This document shows positions 9,642 to 17,258 of a DNA stretch of 64,000 nt, piece after piece. Under the pieces are notes generated by a model. The model was not told the origin of the DNA. It ran no database searches and was given only the letters and a program-made list of their open reading frames with translations. The translations under genes were made by a program, and so were the position numbers. The stretch is from Xenococcaceae cyanobacterium MO_167.B27 (GTDB taxonomy: Bacteria > Cyanobacteriota > Cyanobacteriia > Cyanobacteriales > Xenococcaceae). Location of the stretch: the NCBI GenBank assembly GCA_030065935.1, contig JASJCP010000005.1:1-64000 (forward strand), in the 5' to 3' direction. Position 1 is the first letter of the stretch, and each line of letters begins with the position of its first letter.

Positions 9642-9737
9642 TTAACCGCCTTTAGAAAAGGTCAACATAATTAAGGCTGAAAGTAGCATCCCAGGACTGA
9701 GTAAAATAACTAGAGTTAATAATTCGTTGGAAGTCAT
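9642..9737 (-). CDS. Putative single-span membrane peptide (31 aa)
   Basis: This ORF is too short for the ORF track. It encodes 31 residues, M-TSNELLTLVILLSPGML onward, ending LTFSKGG. One hydrophobic helix spans about residues 6-26 with a short polar tail. The size and composition resemble the small subunits of photosystems, cytochrome b6f or NDH-1, but I cannot match it to a named one. It starts with ATG, has no strong ribosome site, and is convergent with the DUF760 gene. Hydrophobic codon choice across its full length argues against chance. Confidence 0.45.
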   Translation of the reverse strand: MTSNELLTLVILLSPGMLLSALIMLTFSKGG

Positions 9738-9928
9738 ATTTTCAAGAATTGATAATGGATAATTGAGAGTTGTCGTATCGCTGTATTTACCCTCTAGAGT
9801 AACGCTACATCTGTTGAGCTTTAGTTTTAATCAAGAATTTATTAAGAAATCATCTGGGCTAAAGTGAGTTGGAGCTTATCCGTGTTGCTTCCCACCGTTA
9901 ATTAAAATCTACACAAATCTGTGGAGTC

Positions 9929-9950
9929 GCATTCCTAACGGTTAGAATGC
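9929..9950. repeat. Hairpin 3' of the lone TnpB-like gene
   Basis: GCATTCCTAAC and GTTAGAATGC pair with one bulged base. It lies 13 bases beyond the stop codon of the TnpB-like gene, where IS200/IS605 elements carry a terminal hairpin and TnpB guide RNAs begin. A simple terminator is an alternative. Confidence 0.45.
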
Positions 9951-9963
9951 TAGCTTGTGGCAT

Positions 9964-11406
9964 TTAACCACTTTTAGAAGTGCGTCTTTTGCGCTTGCTA
10001 CCAGACCCCTTTTTAGCTTTTGTTAAAAATTCATCTTGGAGCATGACCTCTAACTGTCCGTTAGACAAGCTAAAATAATCGTGCCTTCTCAAACACAATT
10101 TTTTATTCAGTTTTTGATTGAGCGCATTCCATGCAGTCCAGACGTGCTTTCCACTCGTCAAAAGTGGATAGGCGACCTGGAGAGGAACGCGCTCTGATAG
10201 TCTCATGGCTCGACGAGCCAGAACTAATGCGGCGGCAGTGTCGGAACTTAATCCGTACTGTCGCACATATTTAACTAATCCAATCTGCGAACTATATGCC
10301 GGATTGACCTTAATTAATTCAATTCCGGCACTCGTAGCTTTTTGGTTGAGAAATTCTGTGAATTTACCATAGGTAAAGTTAGATAACATCCGGCTATACT
10401 TTCTACCCCGTTCTTTCATTTGTGTTTTTTTAGTAGAAAAATCTAGCTTTTCAATTACAATTGGACATCTATACTTTTTACCTAAATTGATAATTTTCTT
10501 AGTAATATCGTGAATAATTGCTGTTTGTTGATTCTTTCTTTTGCTATGTAGTATAAGCTGAATTTGACCTTTTGCTGTTAAATTCCCGTCGTGGTCGCAA
10601 TAAGCCCATCCAATTACACCAGGGTTTAGATCGATTCCCAAACAACCGTACTGTCGCAGGCTACTGACGGTTTCCGCGCCCTTTATATCTGTAGAACAAG
10701 CAATAAACCACCTCAAATCTTTGGCATAGATGCGATAAGTTAACGCTCTATTATTAGCAATAGCATCTTCAATCCATTTTTGCCCTTTTTCGTACTCAAA
10801 TTTAAGAGGGGCGTGAACGTACTTACCGTATTTATTTTCTAGAGCATAAGGAACTCTAAAAACCATCTTATTTCCGTCGTATTGTGCTATTTGATTTCCC
10901 AGAGTTTCTCCGGTACTGCCAACAGTGTAATATTGAGTATTTTTGGCTCCTATTGTTACTCTAATTGGTTGATTTTTAAGATGTTCTAATTTCTTTTCCA
11001 AGAGGTAAAGCTTGCGTTTTTTGTGGTGAATAGCAAATCTTCTGTTTGTCCTCACATTCCTTTTTGTTCTGATGTCACAAACATTGGGGAGTTTTTTAAA
11101 TTTCTTCTGATTAGTTTTTAGCCACTGTTTTAAAGATTTAATTTTCTCTTTGAGGATTTTGATGTGATTAGCTCGACATTCTTTTGCCGAAGTAATTGCA
11201 CCTCTTACTTCGCTTCTGATAGCGTTAGCTTGCCTTTTATTAATTCCATATTTGGGCTGAATCTCTTTAATAATAAGAGGATCTTTATCTCCTTTTAATA
11301 ATCGATTCAAATACTCAATTCTCGCCGGATATATTAAACGAGAAACTTCACTAGCAAATTGATGCAGTGCAATTGGTAGTTCTGTAGTAACGGTTCTCTG
11401 ACCCAT
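9964..11406 (-). CDS. TnpB-like RuvC nuclease lacking the zinc ribbon
   Basis: The 480-residue protein is related to IS200/IS605 TnpB, the RNA-guided ancestor of Cas12. The split RuvC site is present: D259 in GIDLNPGVIGWAY, E319 in CPIVIEKLDF, and D389 in GLSSDTAAALVLARRA. In typical TnpB, two CxxC pairs lie between the second and third motifs. Here that interval reads VNPAYSSQIGLVKYVRQYG and has no cysteine. The N-terminal half is long, basic and coiled (HIKILKEKIKSLKQWLK), and the C-terminus is strongly basic. No tnpA gene is nearby. It may be a stand-alone or domesticated nuclease, or a non-autonomous element. Confidence 0.75.
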   Translation of the reverse strand: MGQRTVTTELPIALHQFASEVSRLIYPARIEYLNRLLKGDKDPLIIKEIQPKYGINKRQANAIRSEVRGAITSAKECRANHIKILKEKIKSLKQWLKTNQKKFKKLPNVCDIRTKRNVRTNRRFAIHHKKRKLYLLEKKLEHLKNQPIRVTIGAKNTQYYTVGSTGETLGNQIAQYDGNKMVFRVPYALENKYGKYVHAPLKFEYEKGQKWIEDAIANNRALTYRIYAKDLRWFIACSTDIKGAETVSSLRQYGCLGIDLNPGVIGWAYCDHDGNLTAKGQIQLILHSKRKNQQTAIIHDITKKIINLGKKYRCPIVIEKLDFSTKKTQMKERGRKYSRMLSNFTYGKFTEFLNQKATSAGIELIKVNPAYSSQIGLVKYVRQYGLSSDTAAALVLARRAMRLSERVPLQVAYPLLTSGKHVWTAWNALNQKLNKKLCLRRHDYFSLSNGQLEVMLQDEFLTKAKKGSGSKRKRRTSKSG

Positions 11407-11628
11407 ACAATCGATTTTAAATAGTAAGTTCTTAATTAAAGAATATTAATTTAAACTTAGCCGAATTTAGATTATTTGTTCTTTTCTAATTCTGTGTATA
11501 TTTTATCTGCTTCTTCTATTAAGATTTTACAATATAAGTTAAGATTAGTCCAGATTATTGGCAACTGTTATTAACCCTTCACCGAAGATGAAACGCCTCT
11601 ACAGTAATTAGTCATTAGTAATTAGGAC

Positions 11629-13119
11629 TTAACCTAAAGCATTATTTCGAGAAGCTAAACGAGCTTTACCTGATGCTGCCCAGTTTTGTAAAAATTGGAT
11701 TTGTTCTTGGGCAGTTTTTGCCAAGGGTACTATTTGACTAGCTGCTTCTAAAATATCATCGGTAGTGAAGTCGCGATTTTGACTGAAACCAATGTGCATC
11801 GCTTCGATCAAAGTTTGCTCAATTTCTGCACCTGAAAATTCAGGAGTTTCATAAGCTAACCTTTTTAAATCGTAATTTTTGAGGTTGTGGGGGCGTAATC
11901 TTGATAAATGAACTTGAAAGATCGCTTCTCTTTCTTCCCCAGAAGGTAAACCAACGAAAAAGATTTCATCAAATCGCCCTTTACGGAGCATCTCTGGTGG
12001 TAGAGACTGAATATTATTGGCTGTAGCTACTACAAATACAGGGGATTGTTTCTCTGCTAGCCAAGTTATAAAAGTTCCAAATACACGACTGGTAGTCCCA
12101 GAATCTCCTTTTCCTGTTGCACCTGCAAAAGCTTTGTCAATTTCATCAATCCACAAAATACAAGGTGAAAGAGCTTCTGCAAGATTGATCATTTGTCTAG
12201 TACGAGATTCTGATTCTCCAACTAAACCTCCAAACAAACGCCCCACATCCAACCGTAATAGAGGTAAATACCAATGGTGAGCGATCGCTTTTGCTGTCAG
12301 AGATTTTCCTGTCCCCTGTATTCCAACTAATAATAAGCCCCGTGGATTTGGTAATCCATAAGCTCTAGCTTTTTCACTAAATGCGCCACCTCTTCTGAGT
12401 AACCAATCTTTGAGGTTATTTAAACCCCCAATATCTGATATTTGTTCTGTAGCAGGATAGAAATCTAGAATTTGGGTTTGACGAATTGATTGTCTTTTTT
12501 CTTCCAGGATTAATTCTACATCTTCTGGTTCTAGTTTACCGTGGGATGCGATCGCTCTTGTTAAGACTCTTCTAATTCTTTCTAAGGATAATCCTTGAGC
12601 AGAGCGTACCAGATCGTTAAGCAATTGCTCTGATAAAGCTTGTCCTGTAGCGGAAATTAGTCTGGTAATTTCGGTTTTGATTTCTCCTGCGGTGGGTAAA
12701 GGAAAGTCTAATACAGTAAATACTTCTGTTAACTCATCAGGAATAGTTACTTGAGGGGAAATAATAACAATATTCTTGGGTTGGGATTTCAGGCTACGAG
12801 CCAGATTGCGTAATTTACGAGAAATAGAAATATCTTCCAGAAAACGCTGAAAATCTCGCAGAATAAATACCCCTCCCACTTTTGGGGGTAACTTTTCGAT
12901 AAACTCCAAAGCTTGTAGGGGGTTGCGTTTGCCAAAACCTGTATTGTTGGGGTTATCTGCGTAACCCTCTACAAAATCCCAGATATAGACATTACGATTA
13001 CCCATAGTTTCTAGAACTGTAGCGATCGCTTTTTCTAGTCTTTCTTCTTCTGCTGTTGGGATATAGATCAGGGGATAGCAAGCACGGAGTAATAAAGTTA
13101 GTTCGTCACTAAAATTCAT
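11629..13119 (-). CDS. Ycf46-like AAA+ ATPase
   Basis: The 496-residue protein has an N-terminal region typical of the Ycf46 family (LLLRACYPLIYIPTAEEERL, GVFILRDFQRFLED) and a C-terminal AAA+ module. Walker A is GIQGTGKSLTAKAIA at about residue 265, Walker B is CILWIDEIDKAF at about 318, and an arginine-finger region is LRKGRFDEIFFVG at about 378. Ycf46 is conserved in cyanobacteria and red-algal plastids and has been linked to CO2 utilisation; its molecular substrate is not settled. A start at 13119 gives the usual family length. recA lies upstream on the same strand, separated by a strong hairpin. Confidence 0.87.
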   Translation of the reverse strand: MNFSDELTLLLRACYPLIYIPTAEEERLEKAIATVLETMGNRNVYIWDFVEGYADNPNNTGFGKRNPLQALEFIEKLPPKVGGVFILRDFQRFLEDISISRKLRNLARSLKSQPKNIVIISPQVTIPDELTEVFTVLDFPLPTAGEIKTEITRLISATGQALSEQLLNDLVRSAQGLSLERIRRVLTRAIASHGKLEPEDVELILEEKRQSIRQTQILDFYPATEQISDIGGLNNLKDWLLRRGGAFSEKARAYGLPNPRGLLLVGIQGTGKSLTAKAIAHHWYLPLLRLDVGRLFGGLVGESESRTRQMINLAEALSPCILWIDEIDKAFAGATGKGDSGTTSRVFGTFITWLAEKQSPVFVVATANNIQSLPPEMLRKGRFDEIFFVGLPSGEEREAIFQVHLSRLRPHNLKNYDLKRLAYETPEFSGAEIEQTLIEAMHIGFSQNRDFTTDDILEAASQIVPLAKTAQEQIQFLQNWAASGKARLASRNNALG

Positions 13120-13225
13120 TAGTAATTTTATACTTGAGGAGATTTATCTAAGAGTTTTAAAGCTTCTTTTCTCATATTAAATGGGTTTTGGAAACCTTGT
13201 CTATGGGGAACTGTTTTGGAAAAAA

Positions 13226-13282
13226 GGAAAGGTTAAAGGGGGGTAAATTTATTCTTTTACCCATTTCCCCTTAACCTTTTCC
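13226..13282. terminator. Long hairpin, probable terminator after recA
   Basis: GGAAAGGTTAAAGGGG pairs imperfectly with CCCCTTAACCTTTTCC across the intergenic space, starting about 50 bases beyond the recA stop. Polypurine/polypyrimidine arms like this recur as repeats in cyanobacteria, so it could also be a repeat insertion. Confidence 0.5.
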
Positions 13283-13329
13283 CTATTAACACCCTAGTAT
13301 TACAACTTGCTGCAAAAGAGGTGAATAAC

Positions 13330-14403
13330 CTACTCCTCTGAATCACTATCTTGAGACACTTCATGGGTTACAGAATTAGCAGATACTTCTACACCCATTG
13401 CTAGCTTTTCTCTAACCAGCTTTTCTACTTCTTCTGCGATCGCGGTATTTTCAGTAAGATATTTAATAGTATTGTCGCGACCTTGACCAATATTCTCGCC
13501 GTTGTAGCTATACCATGCGCCCTTTCTTACTACTACATCACAATCTTCTGCCATATCTAACATACATCCCATGCGAGAAATTCCCTGACCAAAGATAATG
13601 TCAAACTCAGCAATACGAAATGGTGGTGCAACTTTGTTTTTTGCCACTTTGACCTTAGCGCGGATTCCGTATTCCCCTTCGCTACCTTTTTTCAGGGTTT
13701 GAATCCGACGAATATCTAAACGTACAGAAGCATAAAACTTGAGTGCTGTACCTCCTGTAGTTACTTCAGGGCTACCATAAGTAACACCAATTTTTTGCCG
13801 TAATTGGTTGAGAAAAATCACTGTAGAGTTTGATTTTCCGATGTTACCAGCAATTTTTCTTAAAGCTTTACTCATCAAGCGAGCTTGCAGACCTACTTGA
13901 TTGTCCCCCATTTCTCCTTCAATTTCTGCACGGGGTACTAAAGCAGCTACAGAATCCACTACTACTAAATCTACTGCAGCAGAACGCACTAACTGATCAA
14001 CAATTTCTAAAGCTGACTCTCCATGATCTGGTTGAGCTACTAAAAGATTTTCAATATCTACTCCCAAAGCAGCAGAATAGGTAGGATCCAGAGCGTGTTC
14101 CGCATCTACAAAGGCTGCAACTCCTCCTGCTTTCTGGATTTCTGCGATCGCGTGTAAGGCTAGAGTTGTTTTACCACTACTTTCAGGTCCATAAATTTCA
14201 ATGACTCGCCCCTTGGGAAACCCGCCACCTAGAGCCACATCTAAGGTTAATGCACCACTGGGGATGGTTTCGACTTTCATCTGTGTTGCATCCCCTAAGC
14301 GCATAATCGCGCCTTTACCAAAATTTCGCTCAATTTGTTTTAAAACTAAGTTAAGGGCTTTTTCTTTATCAGGATTACTAGGAATATTTACTGTAGTTGC
14401 CAT
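13330..14403 (-). CDS. recA: Recombinase RecA
   Basis: RecA drives homologous recombination and repair. The 357-residue protein has Walker [10 protein letters not shown] at residues 72-80, the strand [20 protein letters not shown], loop L1/L2 regions including [17 protein letters not shown]-like sequence, and [19 protein letters not shown]. The length is normal and the C-terminus is acidic (DSDSEE). The start is the ATG at 14403. The 320-base upstream region has no gene; no clear LexA box was recognised by eye. Confidence 0.98.
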   Translation of the reverse strand: MATTVNIPSNPDKEKALNLVLKQIERNFGKGAIMRLGDATQMKVETIPSGALTLDVALGGGFPKGRVIEIYGPESSGKTTLALHAIAEIQKAGGVAAFVDAEHALDPTYSAALGVDIENLLVAQPDHGESALEIVDQLVRSAAVDLVVVDSVAALVPRAEIEGEMGDNQVGLQARLMSKALRKIAGNIGKSNSTVIFLNQLRQKIGVTYGSPEVTTGGTALKFYASVRLDIRRIQTLKKGSEGEYGIRAKVKVAKNKVAPPFRIAEFDIIFGQGISRMGCMLDMAEDCDVVVRKGAWYSYNGENIGQGRDNTIKYLTENTAIAEEVEKLVREKLAMGVEVSANSVTHEVSQDSDSEE

Positions 14404-14724
14404 AAATGCCTCAATATCAAAAAAAAATGATTTTTGCTGATGCTTCTGTTATCTGTAACTTCGATCTTACGCTCTCTCTATTTAATCTTTTCCATCTAAT
14501 TTAGATTCTGTATTTTAAATACAAATATATTAATCTTAGAGATTGCTTTTAGCATCAGCCATATTGTGACACTGGTTGATAAAAAAATCAACTAATGATG
14601 TGGGACTTTATTCAAAATTTACTAAACTTAGCTTAGATTGATTACTAACATTGGGATAGCAAGCTGCTGCTTCTCGCGGTTTTGCGATAGCAATTAATCT
14701 TTCGATTGCTGCTATCCTATCGCC
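14404..14724. other. recA upstream region
   Basis: No gene was seen. The stretch should carry the recA promoter (reading left). Its right part contains the inverted repeat at 14653-14717, which more likely belongs to the 3' end of the small gene at 14725-15030. Confidence 0.5.
14653..14717. terminator. Inverted repeat downstream of the DUF6439-like gene
   Basis: GGGATAGC at the left pairs with GCTATCC at the right, and an internal pair GATAGCAAT/ATTGCTGCTATC competes with it. It sits immediately beyond the stop of the minus-strand gene at 14725, fitting a terminator or an interspersed repeat. Confidence 0.45.
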
Positions 14725-15030
14725 CTATGTCGTTAATTTTTGCTGTTTCATTCTCTCTTTATCGGGACAAGAAGGAGCTTTAACAGAGCGGTCTAACCAG
14801 CCTACAGCTTGAGTAAGATGTACCAAAGCTTCTGGTTGACTATCTTTCAGTAAGAAAACTAGAGCGGAAGCGATCTGCTGTCCTGCTTGAGCTTTACGAT
14901 TCCCTTTGAGACGATGCCAATCCTGATTTGCGATCGCAAGTCTTTCGGATAAGGCTTGAGCTAGTTCTAAATCGCTTAAATCAGCCAGAACTTTATTTTG
15001 AATAGTTGACGAGGGCGTTTTATCAAACAT
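14725..15030 (-). CDS. Small conserved cyanobacterial protein (DUF6439-like)
   Basis: The 101-residue soluble protein is helical, with the segments DLSDLELAQALSERLAIANQ and QQIASALVFLLKDSQPEAL followed by HLTQAVGWLDRSVKAPSCP. I believe this is the DUF6439 family from memory of its pattern, without a search. No catalytic motif or membrane segment is visible. It is a single gene that diverges from the feo operon. Confidence 0.65.
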   Translation of the reverse strand: MFDKTPSSTIQNKVLADLSDLELAQALSERLAIANQDWHRLKGNRKAQAGQQIASALVFLLKDSQPEALVHLTQAVGWLDRSVKAPSCPDKERMKQQKLTT

Positions 15031-15503
15031 GGGTTAATATCGAGTCGCTCCAAATTACTTGATTTTTAATTTTAACAATAGACTGGTTGCACCCACTCCC
15101 ATAAACCCTGGTTAATTTAAGGTTGTTTTCTTGTTATTTTTTTTGTCTGGATCCCACTAATCTATTGTGATGCAGAAGCGCGATCGCTTGCTTGGTAACT
15201 TAATTAAAATAATTAGTGATAAATGCCTGATAATTCCTCGGCTTTTATGAGAAAGATTCTCCTATCTTAAACAGATAGGAATAACTAGCTGACCTTGGAA
15301 TTAAATGATTTGTGGGGTTTTTTGCCTTTCTTGTTAGCCAAAACTTAAATATCTATTAACTAATACTTATTCATACAGTTAATTATGGTAATAATATATT
15401 GGGGTTAATAAATGAGAAAATTTTTAAATAATTAAGAGGTTATTTAAATTGTTCGATTTTACTTTTGGAGTGAAAGTCATTGAATTAATAAGAAAGGAAA
15501 AAA
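15031..15503 (+). promoter_or_regulatory. feo operon upstream region
   Basis: No gene lies in these 470 bases. A perfect 8-bp hairpin TCCTATCT-N5-AGATAGGA lies at 15260-15280, and AGAAAGGAAAAAA precedes the ATG at 15504. A stretch at about 15339-15431 reappears in degraded form at 36819-36907, next to other feo-locus debris. No convincing Fur box was found by eye. Confidence 0.45.
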
Positions 15504-15896
15504 ATGGGGGACGAGGCTAGCAATAGAGAGCAACGACACCGAAGGGGTCAAGGATGGAAGTTTACTTTTTTGGGGGGAACGCCCGAAAAGGAAGTTGAGC
15601 AAGGAAATCGAGCGGAATTTGCTCCAGAGTTAACCGAGAGTGAATGGAGGATGAAACAAGTATTTCCCTTATCAGCCACTAAGGTAGGCGATCGCGTTGT
15701 AATTAACCAAATTCTGAGTGGCAAGGGCATGATACATCGCCTTAGCGAGATGGGTTTAACTCTAGGCTTAGAGGTTCAAGTTATTAGTAAAACTAAAAGC
15801 GGTTCTGTAATTATCGGCATTCGGAGCGAACAAATTGGCTTAGGTGCAGCAATGGCTCACCAAGTGATGGTAATTTTGGCTGCTGGGGGAAGTTAA
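15504..15896 (+). CDS. feoA: FeoA-domain protein 1
   Basis: FeoA proteins are small SH3-like partners of the Fe(II) transporter FeoB. This 130-residue version has about 50 residues of charged N-terminal extension before the FeoA domain, which begins near MKQVFPLSATKVGDRVVI and includes GMIHRLSEMGLTLGLEVQVI and GIRSEQIGLGAAMAHQVMV. A shorter start at the internal ATG (15651) would leave just the domain, but the ribosome site AGGAAAAAA lies before 15504. It is the first of four consecutive feoA genes ahead of feoB. Confidence 0.85.
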   Translation: MGDEASNREQRHRRGQGWKFTFLGGTPEKEVEQGNRAEFAPELTESEWRMKQVFPLSATKVGDRVVINQILSGKGMIHRLSEMGLTLGLEVQVISKTKSGSVIIGIRSEQIGLGAAMAHQVMVILAAGGS

Positions 15897-15942
15897 TTCT
15901 AAGTTAAACAAGTTGACGAGATTAGGGAGCAGGAGAAGGACA

Positions 15943-16299
15943 ATGGATTGGAGAAATAGAAATAAGGGACAACACCGTCATCGACATGGGGAAGGCAATC
16001 GTCTGGCTGAAACCGAAAACCCCCGTCAAAAGCGTTCCATTATGACACTGGCAAAGGCGCGGGTAGGCGATCGCCTGTGGATTTCTGGCTATGAAAGTAA
16101 AGATGGGATTAATCGGCTGGTGGGGATGGGGTTAGCACCAGGTATGGCGATTGATGTACTTAAAAATATCGCAGGGAACTTGGTTGTTGGGGTGGGAGAG
16201 ACTCGGATTGGTATCGATGGAGGGATGGCAAAACGAATTCTAGTATCCGATCAACCCTTTGATTATTTAGTCGAAGTGGAAGACTTACCAAAAACCTAG
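15943..16299 (+). CDS. feoA: FeoA-domain protein 2
   Basis: I chose the ATG at 15943 over the track start at 15913 because AGGAGAAGGA lies directly upstream. The product is 118 residues. It has a basic, His-containing N-terminal tail (RNKGQHRHRHGEGNR), then a FeoA domain beginning MTLAKARVGDRLWISGY, with GINRLVGMGLAPGMAIDVL and IDGGMAKRILVSDQ. Its sequence is nearly the same as that of FeoA 3, so the two arose by recent tandem duplication. The tail of this gene and the bases after it recur as a relic at 39022-39152. Confidence 0.85.
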   Translation: MDWRNRNKGQHRHRHGEGNRLAETENPRQKRSIMTLAKARVGDRLWISGYESKDGINRLVGMGLAPGMAIDVLKNIAGNLVVGVGETRIGIDGGMAKRILVSDQPFDYLVEVEDLPKT

Positions 16300-16378
16300 T
16301 CAAAGTTATCTATTTGGACAGATAAGTCGAGTTGTAGTACTATTGTAATCTATTATTACCAAAGGTTAAAGTTATTAC

Positions 16379-16404
16379 CTTGGGGTAAGTGGCAAGCCCC
16401 GAAG
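16379..16404 (+). promoter_or_regulatory. Conserved hairpin between feoA2 and feoA3
   Basis: CTTGGGG and CCCCGAAG pair around TAAGTGGCAAG. The relic copy at 39121-39145 keeps the pairing as TTTGGGG/CTCCAAA, with changes on both arms, and keeps the loop core GTGGCAAGC. Pairing preserved in a degraded duplicate suggests an RNA element that worked before the duplication decayed. Confidence 0.45.
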
Positions 16405-16466
16405 CTCCTAAAATTGAAGAGTAGCTGGCATTAGCTACAAGTATTGTTGTCACATCAATCAACAAG

Positions 16467-16928
16467 ATGTTTATCAATATAGTTTTTAGGGCATTAAAAT
16501 CCTTAGTGTCGTGGTTCATCCCAGGTCTAAAGAGAGAGGGCTTGCAGACTCCCCCGTTGTTTAGTGATGAGAGACAACCTAGTCATCTACATAAAGAAGG
16601 CAATCATGGGAGTGAAACTGAAAACCCCCATCAAAAGGGTTCTATTATGACACTGTCAAAGGCGCGGATAGGCACTCGTATGTGGCTTGCTGGCTTTGAA
16701 ACCAAAGAGGGGATTAATGGGCTAGTGGGGATGGGGTTAGCACCAGGTATGGCGATTGATGTAGTTAAAAATATCGCTGGCAACATTGTTGTTGCTGTGG
16801 GGGATACTCGCATCGGTATTGGTGGAGGGATGGCAAAACGAATTCTAGTATCTGAGCAACCCTTGAATAATTTGGTATCTGACCAACCCTTTCATTATTT
16901 AGCAGAAGTACAAGAGGTAGATCGATAA
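16467..16928 (+). CDS. feoA: FeoA-domain protein 3
   Basis: The 153-residue product has a FeoA domain (MTLSKARIGTRMWLAGFE, GINGLVGMGLAPGMAIDVV, GGGMAKRILVSEQ) nearly identical to FeoA 2. The N-terminal extension differs and starts with a hydrophobic stretch (FINIVFRALKSLVSWFIPGL) that could be a membrane anchor or signal. Near the end, a direct duplication gives SEQPLNNLVSDQPF. The shorter start MTLSK (16647) is an alternative if the extension is not translated. It is joined to FeoA 4 with no gap. Confidence 0.8.
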   Translation: MFINIVFRALKSLVSWFIPGLKREGLQTPPLFSDERQPSHLHKEGNHGSETENPHQKGSIMTLSKARIGTRMWLAGFETKEGINGLVGMGLAPGMAIDVVKNIAGNIVVAVGDTRIGIGGGMAKRILVSEQPLNNLVSDQPFHYLAEVQEVDR

Positions 16929-17186
16929 ATGGAAAATAGTAAAACCACCTTAAGAGATTTACAAGTAAATCAGAAAGGGAAAGTAGTCAGTTATGAAGCA
17001 ACTGATGATGCTAGTAAGAAAGCTTACAGGAAAAAATTACTGGCAATGGGTTTAACTCCTGGTACAGAGTTTACCGTCACTCGTGTAGCCCCTCTAGGGG
17101 ATCCAGTAGAAATTCGAGTGCGGGGCTTTAAATTAAGTTTGCGTAAGGATGAGGCTGCTGCACTGGTGGTTGAAGAATTGGGGTAG
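16929..17186 (+). CDS. feoA: FeoA-domain protein 4 (canonical length)
   Basis: This 85-residue protein is a plain FeoA: YRKKLLAMGLTPGTEFTVTR, then PLGDPVEIRVRGFKLSLRKDEA. It is the closest of the four to FeoA from other bacteria and directly precedes feoB. The ATG at 16929 follows the stop of feoA3 immediately, which implies translational coupling. Confidence 0.92.
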   Translation: MENSKTTLRDLQVNQKGKVVSYEATDDASKKAYRKKLLAMGLTPGTEFTVTRVAPLGDPVEIRVRGFKLSLRKDEAAALVVEELG

Positions 17187-17258
17187 GGGGTATGTGAGGA
17201 AATGCAGGGGAGCGGGGGAAACAAAACTACTAACTACTAACCACTAACTACTAAACAA

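Noticed and set aside
14404-14460. SOS (LexA) box in front of recA
   Set aside because: No palindrome matching a LexA-type site was found; many cyanobacteria do not regulate recA by LexA.
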